From Flavobacterium tiangeerense (GTDB taxonomy: Bacteria > Bacteroidota > Bacteroidia > Flavobacteriales > Flavobacteriaceae): a DNA stretch of 64,000 nt. The stretch spans positions 124,001-188,000 of the forward strand of contig NZ_VLKO01000009.1 of NCBI RefSeq assembly GCF_007830355.1, read 5' to 3'. The notes beneath the pieces were generated by a model, which saw only the letters and a program-made list of their open reading frames with translations, did no database searches and was not told where the DNA came from. Numbering within the stretch: the first letter of the stretch is position 1; each line of letters starts with the position of its first letter. Shown one piece after another: positions 28,167 through 35,768 of this stretch. The position numbers were made by a program, and so were the translations under genes.

Positions 28167-28934
28167 TTATTTACTATTTTTCTTTATGATTTCTTGTGCA
28201 AGGTGAAGGTAGTTTACAGCACCTTTACTTGTTGCATCATAATTAATTATGCTTTCGCCAAAACTAGGCGCTTCACTCAATTTTACATTTCTTTGAATGA
28301 TGGTTTCAAAAACCATGTCATTAAAATGTTTTTGAACTTCTTCAACAACTTGGTTAGATAAACGCAAACGTGAATCAAACATAGTTAACAAAAGTCCCTC
28401 AATATCTAAATCTGGATTGTGTATTTTTTGAATACTTTTTATGGTATTTAACAACTTACCCAATCCTTCCAGAGCAAAATATTCGCATTGAATAGGAATA
28501 ACAACAGAGTCTGATGCCGTCAAAGCATTAAGTGTTAACAATCCTAATGATGGTGCACAGTCAATGATAATGAAATCGTATTCATCTTTTACGCTAGCCA
28601 ATGCTTTTTTAAGCATGTATTCTCTATTTTCTTTATCAACAAGTTCTATTTCTATAGCAACAAGGTCAATGTGAGAAGGAATAACGTCAACATTGGGAGC
28701 AGAGCATTTAATAACTGCTTCTTGCGGAGTATGGCTGTGCTCTAAAATTTGATACGTGCCTATTTCTACTGATTCAACATCTATCCCAAGTCCGGATGAT
28801 GCATTAGCTTGAGGATCAGCATCAATAAGTAAAACCTTTTTTTCTAATACACCTAATGCAGCTGCAAGATTAACTGATGTTGTAGTTTTGCCAACTCCTC
28901 CTTTTTGATTAGCAATCGCGATGATTTTGCCCAT
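28167..28934 (-). CDS. parA: Chromosome-partitioning ATPase ParA/Soj
   Basis: A 255-residue deviant-Walker ATPase. The P-loop KGGVGKTT is at residues 11-18, DADPQANAS gives the A' motif, and the Walker B-like IIIDCAPSLGLLTLNAL follows. The N-terminus starts directly at the P-loop strand, without the extra DNA-binding domain of many plasmid ParA proteins, which places it in the short chromosomal Soj type. It forms an operon with parB (4-nt gap) and the DUF5683 gene. Confidence 0.96.
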   Translation of the reverse strand: MGKIIAIANQKGGVGKTTTSVNLAAALGVLEKKVLLIDADPQANASSGLGIDVESVEIGTYQILEHSHTPQEAVIKCSAPNVDVIPSHIDLVAIEIELVDKENREYMLKKALASVKDEYDFIIIDCAPSLGLLTLNALTASDSVVIPIQCEYFALEGLGKLLNTIKSIQKIHNPDLDIEGLLLTMFDSRLRLSNQVVEEVQKHFNDMVFETIIQRNVKLSEAPSFGESIINYDATSKGAVNYLHLAQEIIKKNSK

Positions 28935-29070
28935 TTGTTTTTCTAAATTTTGAACCGTAAAAATACGATTATTTATGGTTTTTGAAAATCTATTTTGTTA
29001 ACAATCGTCAAACCACAATTTGCATGATGTTACTTGTGTTTAAAATTTTAGTTTAATTTTTTCATTTAAA

Positions 29071-29215
29071 AGCTATTCCAGCTGTTCGCTACAAGGTCTT
29101 GCTGTTGCCTCTGCTTTTTTACAGCCCTAAAAGGAGCTTCTTTTAGTCGCTCTTTTAGGACAAAAAAAGCAAGATGCACCTAGCGCAACGCTTTTCGCTA
29201 CCATAGGGGCTTTGG
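29071..29215. repeat. Putative dispersed intergenic element with nested hairpins
   Basis: This fills much of the 403-nt gene-free stretch 28935-29337 between parA and the tRNA. It begins agctattccagctgttcgct and ends with aggggctttgg. Inside is a near-perfect stem (about 29126-29137 with 29149-29159) and an outer gctttttt/aaaaaagc pair. Its plan (attcc-gct start, central hairpin, agGATGC or aagatgc, then a gggct end) is shared with the element at 34.92 kb, and I recall similar elements between Flavobacterium genes. The rest of the gap is AT-rich with nothing else I can identify. Confidence 0.6.
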
Positions 29216-29297
29216 TTTTCCCATCCAGAAAAAATTTTTCTATAATTCATCTTCTTTTTTTTAATAGAATAACATTTTTCATATTTTGCAAAAATAC

Positions 29298-29327
29298 TTG
29301 TGTAAGATAAAAAGAGTTGTATCTTTG
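29298..29327 (+). promoter_or_regulatory. Bacteroidetes promoter of tRNA-Pro
   Basis: A -33 TTG (29298-29300) and a perfect -7 box TATCTTTG (29320-29327) are separated by 19 nt. The -7 box lies 10 nt before the mature tRNA 5' end. Confidence 0.8.
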
Positions 29328-29337
29328 CACCCGCTTT

Positions 29338-29412
29338 CGGGGTGTAGCGTAGCTCGGTTATCGCGCCTGCTTTGGGAGCAGGAGGTCGCAGGTTCGAATC
29401 CTGCCACCCCGA
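29338..29412 (+). tRNA. tRNA-Pro (anticodon TGG)
   Basis: A 75-nt cloverleaf. The acceptor stem CGGGGTG (29338-29344) pairs with CACCCCG (29405-29411), with A as discriminator. The anticodon stem is CCTGC/GCAGG around the loop TTTGGGA, with TGG at 29373-29375. The T arm GCAGG-TTCGAAT-CCTGC is intact. CCA is not encoded. It has its own promoter and terminator and stands alone. Confidence 0.95.
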
Positions 29413-29413
29413 C

Positions 29414-29446
29414 AAAAGCCGAACGATATCGTTCGGCTTTTTTTAT
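29414..29446 (+). terminator. Terminator of tRNA-Pro
   Basis: A self-complementary stem (aaaagccgaacg / cgttcggctttt) with a tight loop, followed by T7, begins 2 nt after the tRNA. Confidence 0.9.
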
Positions 29447-29738
29447 TTTCAAAAGTTGAGTTTTAAGTTAATATCCTATTTTTCGAAAACTCAAGAAATG
29501 TATTATGTTGGTTATAATTCTATATTTTTAGAAGTAAGACTCGGATAAACCATTTTCTATTGTTTGCAACAAATGTCAACTTAATATTTAACAATATCTA
29601 TAAGTGCTTGAAAAACATTTAGTTAATATGAAGTTTTTAGTTTTAGCTTATTTTCTTCTTATTTGCACTAGAAGGATTTTTTTATTACCAAATAATTAAA
29701 ACTGATGTAGTACTTTATTACGTACTGTAATAAAAGCT
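29447..29738. other. AT-rich gap between tRNA-Pro and trxB
   Basis: No credible gene. The only structure I see is a 9-bp inverted repeat, ttgagtttt (29456-29464) with aaaactcaa (29486-29494), around a 21-nt loop. The stretch probably serves as the upstream region of trxB. Confidence 0.5.
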
Positions 29739-29746
29739 TATTTTTG
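29739..29746 (+). promoter_or_regulatory. Candidate -7 box for trxB
   Basis: TATTTTTG (TAnnTTTG) lies 26 nt before the trxB start codon. The -33 element is weak. Confidence 0.5.
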
Positions 29747-29772
29747 TACCAGAAAATTTTAATAATCACACC

Positions 29773-30720
29773 ATGTCAGATACGATCGAAAAAATTAAAT
29801 GCCTTATTATAGGTTCAGGGCCTGCAGGATATACTGCAGCAATTTACGCAGCAAGAGCTAATATGTACCCAGTTTTATATCAAGGAATGCAACCAGGCGG
29901 ACAGTTGACTACAACAAATGAAGTAGAGAACTGGCCAGGTAATCCAGAAGGAATTACAGGACCAGAAATGATGGTAGGTTTACAAGCTCAAGCTCAGCGT
30001 TTTGGAGCTGACGTTCGTGACGGTTGGGCTACAAGAGTTGATTTCTCTGGAGATATTCACAAAGTTTGGATTAACGAAACTAAAGAGTTACACTGTGAAA
30101 CCGTGATCATTTCAACTGGTGCTTCGGCTAAATATTTAGGCTTACCATCAGAGCAACATTACTTAAAAATGGGTGGTGGTGTTTCTGCATGTGCTGTTTG
30201 TGACGGCTTTTTCTACAGAAACCAAGAGGTAGTAATAGTAGGAGCTGGAGATTCAGCTTGTGAAGAGGCGCACTATTTGTCTAAACTTTGTAAAAAAGTA
30301 ACTATGTTAGTGCGTAGCGAAAAATTTAGAGCTTCAAAAATTATGGAGGAGCGCGTACGCAAAACAGAAAATATCACGATTTTGATGAACCACGATACTG
30401 TAGAAGTACTTGGGGATGAACAAGTAGTTACAGGTGTAAAAGCGTTAAACAAAACTACAGGTGAAACTTTTGAAATTCCAGCAACTGGATTTTTCGTTGC
30501 CATTGGTCACAAACCGAATACAGATATTTTTAAAGAGTTTATTACACTCGATGAAACAGGATATATTGTTAACACGCCAGGTTCTGCACTTACAAATGTT
30601 GCAGGTGTTTTTGTAGCTGGTGATGCTGCAGATCATGTATACCGTCAGGCTATAACAGCAGCAGGAACAGGTTGTATGGCTGCACTGGATGCCGAAAGAT
30701 ATTTGGCAGCAAGAGAATAA
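29773..30720 (+). CDS. trxB: Thioredoxin-disulfide reductase
   Basis: TrxB moves electrons from NADPH through FAD and a redox-active disulfide to thioredoxin. The 315-residue protein has the FAD-binding GSGPAGYTAA (14-23), the redox CAVC pair Cys140/Cys143, the NADPH-binding GAGDSACEEA, and the C-terminal FVAGDAADHVYRQAITAAGTG cut here to GDAADHVYRQAITAAG. The usual CATC appears as CAVC, a conservative change. It is monocistronic with a strong terminator. The low-Mr type is clear. Confidence 0.96.
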   Translation: MSDTIEKIKCLIIGSGPAGYTAAIYAARANMYPVLYQGMQPGGQLTTTNEVENWPGNPEGITGPEMMVGLQAQAQRFGADVRDGWATRVDFSGDIHKVWINETKELHCETVIISTGASAKYLGLPSEQHYLKMGGGVSACAVCDGFFYRNQEVVIVGAGDSACEEAHYLSKLCKKVTMLVRSEKFRASKIMEERVRKTENITILMNHDTVEVLGDEQVVTGVKALNKTTGETFEIPATGFFVAIGHKPNTDIFKEFITLDETGYIVNTPGSALTNVAGVFVAGDAADHVYRQAITAAGTGCMAALDAERYLAARE

Positions 30721-30733
30721 CAACTATCCAATA

Positions 30734-30775
30734 TTCAAAAAAAGTCTCTTTTATTTCAAAAGAGACTTTTTTTTT
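30734..30775. terminator. Rho-independent terminator after trxB
   Basis: A 12-bp stem (30741-30752 with 30758-30769) with a 5-nt loop is extended by A- and T-runs on both sides, so it could work in either direction. Confidence 0.9.
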
Positions 30776-30850
30776 TTGAATCATTCTTCTGCTTAAAATC
30801 TGGATCATTTTAGCTATTCAGTCTATCGTTAACTTGCACAAGGTGTTACA

Positions 30851-30881
30851 GACCTAACAGGTTTTAAAAACCTGTTAGGTC
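30851..30881. repeat. Perfect 31-nt palindrome, putative dispersed element
   Basis: Fifteen base pairs (gacctaacaggtttt with aaaacctgttaggtc) surround a single central A. No T-tract follows, so it is not a simple terminator. It lies in the 380-nt gene-free gap 30721-31100. I recall very similar palindromes between genes in other Flavobacterium genomes. Only one copy is visible here. Confidence 0.75.
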
Positions 30882-31034
30882 TCAAACGATCACCCGCTGC
30901 CCTGGTTTGTCCAAATTCTTTAGTACTCGATTCGATTGAATTCCTACTTCCATAGAAAAATAGAGCAAAGTATTTGCAACGCGGGAAAGTAAGATAAAGC
31001 AATTGGTAAACAAGTAAGCCTCCCGATTGGGCAT
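30882..31034 (-). other. 50-codon open frame abutting the palindrome
   Basis: An uninterrupted frame of 50 codons starts at an ATG (31032-31034), begins MPNREAYLFTNCF, and ends with TGA exactly at the edge of the 31-nt palindrome. It is hydrophobic in its first half. No promoter box was seen. It may be part of a mobile or dispersed repeat unit together with the palindrome rather than a gene. I do not recognise a protein family. Confidence 0.3.
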
Positions 31035-31055
31035 CTACAAAAAATAAATCACAAA

Positions 31056-31079
31056 AAAACAGGCACTTTTGCCTGTTTT
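31056..31079 (-). terminator. Terminator of the second GIN gene
   Basis: A 10-bp perfect stem (31056-31065 with 31070-31079) around cttt. Read on the minus strand it runs into T-rich sequence. Confidence 0.85.
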
Positions 31080-31100
31080 CTTGTTTTAGTAAAGTTACTG

Positions 31101-31934
31101 TTACTTCAACTTCTTGATTAGTTTAGTCTCGTCAGCAAACTTTTTGATAGTTATTTTAGGGTTTCCTACGAGCTGGATTTCAGTTTTATTTGCTGCATCA
31201 ATACTTAATGTTGTGCTTGTATTTATGATGCAACTTGCATATCCTTCAATGGTTAGTTCCGTATTTTTCAGCGTTAATTTATTGGCTGTTAAGCTAGAGT
31301 TGTTGTCTAAACGCAAGATAGCATTCGAGGCATCACCTTCAATAGTAGCATCAGCTTTTTGGTACAAATCTGTTTTTAAATCAACGGTTGTAACCAGCGC
31401 TTTTAAACTAGAATTTTTACTCATTTCAATAGTTGCTTTTTCTGATTTGATATTAAGCTCACCTTTTGCTTTGTCATCGGCTTGGTAAACTACTGATTTA
31501 GAATTGATGTTTAAAAATAATTTAGACGTGCCGCTTGCTTTTAGGATTACGCTATCTAATAATAATTCTTGGATGGCATTTAAAGTAGTTTCATCTTTGG
31601 CTTGAATTGTTTTTAAATTCTCCGTATAGGTTACTCGAACAATCAATTTTCTATAAGCTGTAGCTTTTTTATTGGTGTAAATACGTAATGTTTTTTCGTT
31701 TTCGTCAAGTGCCACTACATCCTGTAAATTATCGTCCGTTTCAACTTTTATGCCTGCTTTTTCTCCTCTTTCTAGATGTACTTCTAGATTGTTTTCAATT
31801 TGTAAGGTTTCAAAGTCTGAAATTTTTCGTTCTACAATCGTAACAATTTTGGAACCTTTTACTTTATCAGATTTTTGTGCAAATGCTACACTTGCTGTTG
31901 CTATAAGTAGCACTAAGAGGAAATTTTTTTTCAT
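31101..31934 (-). CDS. Secreted GIN-domain (DUF2807) protein
   Basis: A 277-residue exported protein with a signal peptide ending at VAFAQ (about residue 20) and a DUF2807/GIN domain: ISDFETLQIENNLEVHLERG, VETDDNLQDVV, then repeated short strands rich in Ser, Thr, Asn and Lys, as in a right-handed beta-helix. GIN proteins are often labelled putative auto-transporter adhesins without direct proof. It has its own -7 box and terminators on both sides, so it is a separate unit from the PadR-PspC-GIN operon just upstream. It is probably periplasmic or surface located. Confidence 0.82.
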   Translation of the reverse strand: MKKNFLLVLLIATASVAFAQKSDKVKGSKIVTIVERKISDFETLQIENNLEVHLERGEKAGIKVETDDNLQDVVALDENEKTLRIYTNKKATAYRKLIVRVTYTENLKTIQAKDETTLNAIQELLLDSVILKASGTSKLFLNINSKSVVYQADDKAKGELNIKSEKATIEMSKNSSLKALVTTVDLKTDLYQKADATIEGDASNAILRLDNNSSLTANKLTLKNTELTIEGYASCIINTSTTLSIDAANKTEIQLVGNPKITIKKFADETKLIKKLK

Positions 31935-31954
31935 GTCTTGATATTTATTACTAA

Positions 31955-31962
31955 CAAATATA
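31955..31962 (-). promoter_or_regulatory. -7 box of the second GIN gene, abutting an upstream terminator
   Basis: The minus strand reads TATATTTG (TAnnTTTG) 20 nt before the start codon. It begins 2 nt from the terminator stem of the preceding gene, so any -33 element would lie within that stem. Confidence 0.55.
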
Positions 31963-31963
31963 A

Positions 31964-31998
31964 AAAAAAATCATCCACTAGTAAGGGATGATTTTTTT
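31964..31998 (-). terminator. Terminator of the PadR-PspC-GIN operon
   Basis: A 13-bp A/T-extended stem (31964-31976 with 31986-31998, core atcatcc/ggatgat) with a 9-nt loop. T-runs lie on both sides. Confidence 0.85.
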
Positions 31999-32010
31999 GT
32001 TTGAAGTCTT

Positions 32011-32745
32011 TTATTCAGCATCAACGCTGCCGCCTGAACTAGTATTTTTTTGGATAGACTTAGGTTGTATGTCATAATGAATTACACCACCGCTAGAGGC
32101 CTCTGCATTTAAACTCACAATAGGATGCACATTGATACTCGCACCGCTGGAAACATCAGCCCTAACGGCATTTGTTAGCAAGTCATAAGCGTTGATTTCA
32201 CTTCCGCTTGAAGCTGTATTTTTAGTCTCTAGCGCTTTTCCGTTTACTTTTATTTCACTACCACTACTAGTGTCACAGCTTACAACATCAGCTTCTATAC
32301 TAAGGTCCATTGTTGCTGCACTTGAGGTATTAAGTCTAATGTTTTCTCCTTTTAAGGTGTTCTTACTCACAATCGTTGCTCCGCTTGTAGCTTCAAGTTC
32401 ATCAATAACTGGCATTCTTACGATTACCTTTTTGACATCTGCATCATTCATTAAATTTTTGTCAAAGGTTATTACAAGCGTACCATTTTCAACTTCCGTA
32501 GTCAAATATTCTTGTAAGTTTTCATCAGTTTCTACAATGACTTCAACCTTGTCTGATTGTTCTATTTCAACATCAATGCCGCTATTTACTTCGATACTTT
32601 TAAATCGCTCTGTAATTTTTCGGTTTTCTGTGGTCACATTTCCATTTCCTTCAACAGCGTCAAAATTAAAATGGCAAGAGGTGCATAATAAGGCAATAAG
32701 TACACCTACAATAAACTTAGTAATGAGTGTGATAATTTTTAGCAT
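32011..32745 (-). CDS. GIN-domain (DUF2807) lipoprotein
   Basis: A 244-residue lipoprotein. The lipobox CTSC puts the lipidated Cys near residue 24. The GIN domain follows, with ITERFKSIEVNSGIDVEIEQ and VETDENLQEYL. Downstream, repeated SSG/SSA turns (TSSAAT, TSSGSE, ASSGSE, SSGAS, SSGGV, SSGGS) recur about every 18-22 residues, as expected of successive beta-helix coils. It starts 2 nt after the PspC stop, so it belongs to the PadR-PspC operon. It may be an envelope sensor or surface component; no activity is known. Confidence 0.85.
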   Translation of the reverse strand: MLKIITLITKFIVGVLIALLCTSCHFNFDAVEGNGNVTTENRKITERFKSIEVNSGIDVEIEQSDKVEVIVETDENLQEYLTTEVENGTLVITFDKNLMNDADVKKVIVRMPVIDELEATSGATIVSKNTLKGENIRLNTSSAATMDLSIEADVVSCDTSSGSEIKVNGKALETKNTASSGSEINAYDLLTNAVRADVSSGASINVHPIVSLNAEASSGGVIHYDIQPKSIQKNTSSGGSVDAE

Positions 32746-32747
32746 GA

Positions 32748-34487
32748 TTATTTATTTTTTACAATTATTCCGTCTTTGTTTATTGATAACCCTTTTCCAG
32801 AGCTGTTTTTAGTTTCGGTTGTGTTTTCTACACTGTTCTCTACTGAAGTACTATCAACTTCACTTGAATATTCAGAATTGTATACCTCTTCCTCTTGAGT
32901 TTCTGAATCATTATATTCATTTTCATCAGCAGGGCAATTTAAACATTTTATTTTATCTGTTGTAACTTTGTAAACGTAATTATCTGAGCTGTAGTGTAAA
33001 TTAAAGAATTCATCGTCAGATCTGTCGTAGTTTTGTACAGATGAATCAGGCTTAATATGCGTGCCTACTGGAACAAATAGGGTGATATCTACACTTTGAT
33101 CACGGTATTTATTTTTTAATTCAGTAATCATGTAATTATCTAAAACAATTTGATTCCCATTGATGGTATACGCATATTTAATTTTCTGAGCTCTTTTTTT
33201 AGCTTCGGATAATGATATACCTCTAGCTTCTTTTTCTATTTGAAGGTAAGGTAGTTTTTCATCTGTTTTTTCAATTTTAAAACGCACATCATTAGAGTAA
33301 ATAATATTAGTTCCAGTGGAGTCTTGAGTTACCTCAAAATTTCTATTGTCATCTACGTTTTTGGCAAAATAATCGTTGTATCTAAATTTGATGTACAATG
33401 TATCTGTAGGTTTCAAATTAATGGTTTCTTTTTTTACATCTCTACCGTCTACTGCAAATGCACTAGCTTGTTTAATCCCAATTGAGATAGCAATTGAAAC
33501 TGCAATAATCCAAATAGCAAGCAAGGTATATTTTACAATATTTCCTATTGATTTCATGTTTGGAGCCAGTAATTTAAATCCTAGCAACGTTAAGAAAAAG
33601 AACGGAATCCCAACTGCAAAAAACATAAGTAATCCAAAAGACCACACAGGATAATCAGTAAAATTGCCTGCTTCAATGAAATTTTGCCAAGGGAAATCGA
33701 TAAACAATCCAGAACCCAATGTAAAAATACCAATCAACAAGAAGAATAAAACCGTGATTCCAGACAAGATCAATAATATGCCTAAGAATTTTGCAAAAAC
33801 TTTAAAAACGGTCATGATAAAATCTCCAAACGAGCTTCCTAATTTGTTTGCTCCTGTTTTAATATGAACACCGTATTTGTCATAATCTACATTTTTTAGC
33901 TTTCCAGAAACGTTCTCAAACTCCTCTCTAACTTTTTTTTCAATGTTTGATATATTAACGGGTTCTCCAGTCATTTCAAGCTTTTCAGAGGTTGTTACGG
34001 CCTCTGGTGTTACAATCCATAAAATGATATACGCTAAAATACCAGTTCCAAAACCAGCAAAAACAAGCAATACTAGTACTATTCTAATCCACACGGCATC
34101 AACCCCAAAATAGTAACCCAATCCTTGTGCTACACCACCTAGCATCCCTTTTTCTTTATCACGATACAGTTTTTTAGTTCTTCTGGTCGTGTTTTGGTAT
34201 GGTTTTGCTTCGGCGTTTTCGTCTTCAATGATATAGTCTTCAGGTTGCCCCATAACTGCAATCATTTCATCAACTTCTTTCAATCCTATAACATGCTTGT
34301 CGCTTATTTGTTTTTCATTCAATAATTCAGACACGCGCATTTCAATGTCTTTTAATATTTCATCGTGTCCAGATGAGTTTGATAATGAGCGCTTAATGGC
34401 ATCAAAGTATCGAGTTAATTTTTGGTATGCATTTTCATCTATATGAAAAACCATTCCGCCTAGGTTTATATTTACAGTCTTGTTCAT
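32748..34487 (-). CDS. PspC-domain membrane protein
   Basis: A 579-residue inner-membrane protein. An N-terminal soluble region (1-95, with VFHIDENAYQKL and IAVMGQPEDYI) precedes the PspC domain (about 105-165: LGGVAQGLGYYFGVDAVWIRI then a long helix). Three further membrane segments follow at about 225-350. A large C-terminal domain (about 350-579) faces the periplasm and ends in an acidic, Ser/Glu/Asn-rich tail. PspC senses membrane stress in Proteobacteria; this Bacteroidetes form is much larger. It sits 5 nt after a PadR repressor and 2 nt before a GIN lipoprotein. pspA is absent from the window. Confidence 0.85.
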   Translation of the reverse strand: MNKTVNINLGGMVFHIDENAYQKLTRYFDAIKRSLSNSSGHDEILKDIEMRVSELLNEKQISDKHVIGLKEVDEMIAVMGQPEDYIIEDENAEAKPYQNTTRRTKKLYRDKEKGMLGGVAQGLGYYFGVDAVWIRIVLVLLVFAGFGTGILAYIILWIVTPEAVTTSEKLEMTGEPVNISNIEKKVREEFENVSGKLKNVDYDKYGVHIKTGANKLGSSFGDFIMTVFKVFAKFLGILLILSGITVLFFLLIGIFTLGSGLFIDFPWQNFIEAGNFTDYPVWSFGLLMFFAVGIPFFFLTLLGFKLLAPNMKSIGNIVKYTLLAIWIIAVSIAISIGIKQASAFAVDGRDVKKETINLKPTDTLYIKFRYNDYFAKNVDDNRNFEVTQDSTGTNIIYSNDVRFKIEKTDEKLPYLQIEKEARGISLSEAKKRAQKIKYAYTINGNQIVLDNYMITELKNKYRDQSVDITLFVPVGTHIKPDSSVQNYDRSDDEFFNLHYSSDNYVYKVTTDKIKCLNCPADENEYNDSETQEEEVYNSEYSSEVDSTSVENSVENTTETKNSSGKGLSINKDGIIVKNK

Positions 34488-34492
34488 GATTA

Positions 34493-34822
34493 TTATTTTT
34501 GGTTGGTTATAAGGTTTACAGCATCTGATAATTCAGTCCAGGTGCCACTAAGTTCTTTTAAAAAAGTTTGTCCTATTTCGGTCAAGCCATAATACTTTCT
34601 TGGTGGTCCTGATGTAGACTCTTCCCAACGATAATTGAGCAAACCGTCATTTTTTAATCGAGTCAATAAAGGGTAAATGGTGCCTTCAACAACTAGTAAT
34701 TTTGCGTTTTTTAAAGTGTCTAATATTTCTGATGTGTATGCGTCTTTCTCTTTTAGTACTGATAGGATGCAAAACTCAAGAACACCTTTGCGCATTTGTG
34801 CTTTTGTGTTTTCAATGTTCAT
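34493..34822 (-). CDS. PadR-family transcriptional regulator
   Basis: A 109-residue winged-helix protein of the short PadR (PadR-s2) type. The N-terminal wHTH shows RKGVLEFCILSVLKEKDAYT, VEGTIYPLLTRLKNDGLL and the wing with YYGLTEIGQTFL. It lacks the C-terminal Vir domain, so dimerisation probably uses the terminal helix. It is the first gene of the operon with PspC and GIN genes, a placement typical of autorepression. The inducer is unknown. Confidence 0.92.
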   Translation of the reverse strand: MNIENTKAQMRKGVLEFCILSVLKEKDAYTSEILDTLKNAKLLVVEGTIYPLLTRLKNDGLLNYRWEESTSGPPRKYYGLTEIGQTFLKELSGTWTELSDAVNLITNQK

Positions 34823-34920
34823 AATTTCATTTTTTTGATTTTGTGTGATTAAAACTGTTCATTCTTTGATTGATTTTCTGGATTTTACTCCAGCGTGATT
34901 GATTATTATGATGATTTTTT

Positions 34921-35030
34921 AGGAGCAGTCAACTCCAGTTTTTTAAGAACTTTTATTCCTGCTTTTCACTCTATCTTTTCTGGTCTCTAAAAAACGAGAC
35001 CATAAAAGGATGCCGTTGCAATCAGGGCTA
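34921..35030. repeat. Putative dispersed intergenic element with central hairpin
   Basis: It lies between the DUF4870 gene and padR. It starts ggagcagtcaactcc, has a hairpin tggtctc (34981-34987) with gagacca (34996-35002), and ends aaaaggatgccgttgcaatc plus agggcta. The layout resembles the element at 29.07 kb. No long T-tract follows the hairpin on the minus strand, so it is not a clear terminator. Confidence 0.6.
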
Positions 35031-35055
35031 TAGAGAACTTCGAGTGCTCTCATGT

Positions 35056-35511
35056 CTATTTTAAAAACGGGATGGTAAGCGGGTATTTATATGCTATGCC
35101 ATTAGATGTTTGCATCGAAGCATAAATAATGTAAAAGAACTCAACAACTTTTAATATTAAAAAGAGTAAAAGGCTCACAATTCCTACGGTCAAAAATCCA
35201 GCATTGTCACTAAAATTAAAATCAGACAATATAAAATTGTGATTCTCATGCAAGCTATTCAACGGGATGTTTTTAAAAACAGTGATTAAAAAACAAGGAA
35301 TTGCTATCATTAACAAAACTAATGAATAGAGTAATAAACTCAATTGAAAATTAATAGCTTGTTTCCCGTGGTGATCCACAAATTCCGATTCTCCTTTTTT
35401 AGTGCTCCACAATACAATTGGGAAAATGTAATTCCCAAAAGGAATAAAATATTGAGTTAGTGTACTCAAGTGTGTAAATGTGGCAATGTTTTTGTCTGTA
35501 GTTGTTTCCAT
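35056..35511 (-). CDS. DUF4870-family small membrane protein
   Basis: A 151-residue protein with about three membrane helices and the DUF4870 (Tic20-like) pattern: FTHLSTLTQYFIPFGNYIFP, VLWSTKKGESEFVDHHGKQA then INFQLSLLLYSLVLL. The KQAINFQ motif between the first and second helices is the family hallmark. The function is unknown. It is upstream of padR but separated by a dispersed repeat, and has its own -7 box, so it may be transcribed separately. Confidence 0.85.
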   Translation of the reverse strand: METTTDKNIATFTHLSTLTQYFIPFGNYIFPIVLWSTKKGESEFVDHHGKQAINFQLSLLLYSLVLLMIAIPCFLITVFKNIPLNSLHENHNFILSDFNFSDNAGFLTVGIVSLLLFLILKVVEFFYIIYASMQTSNGIAYKYPLTIPFLK

Positions 35512-35585
35512 TTTTTTTGATTTCTGATGATGATTGAAACTGATTTGATTTTTTGATTAATTAGGCTACCTAGTAATTTCTTATG

Positions 35586-35593
35586 CAAATATA
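35586..35593 (-). promoter_or_regulatory. Candidate -7 box for the DUF4870 gene
   Basis: The minus strand reads TATATTTG (TAnnTTTG) 75 nt before the start codon. Confidence 0.5.
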
Positions 35594-35768
35594 TGTTTAA
35601 AAAACAGTATCTTGTTTCGCATAGTACCAAATATTAACATAAAATTAACAAATAAATTTAATAGGCGTGCATAGTATTTTTTTGTATTTTAGCCAAATAT
35701 CAAATGACAATACCCCTGACAGCCCATGTATTACCATTTGTAATTAAAATTCATAAACTAGAAAGCCT

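Noticed and set aside
27263..28934. parS site near parAB, as a sign of an origin region
   Set aside because: I found a few cacgtg cores in the window (for example near 145, 4352 and 12513) but none in a full parS palindrome.
29155..29415. 86-codon minus-strand open frame across tRNA-Pro, beginning SGWQDSNLRPPAP
   Set aside because: It is antisense to the tRNA; this peptide start is a well-known artefact of translating the opposite strand of tRNA genes.
29628..29699. 23-codon hydrophobic frame in the tRNA-trxB gap
   Set aside because: Too short, no conservation evidence, and AT-rich DNA gives such frames by chance.
32192..32812. 206-codon plus-strand open frame antisense to the GIN lipoprotein and the end of the PspC gene
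   Set aside because: Low-complexity Ser/Thr/Leu composition that mirrors the repetitive GIN coding sequence; the minus-strand genes have signal peptides, domains and operon structure.
34981..35002. Hairpin as a terminator of the DUF4870 gene
   Set aside because: There is no T-run after the stem on the minus strand; it is better explained as part of the dispersed element.
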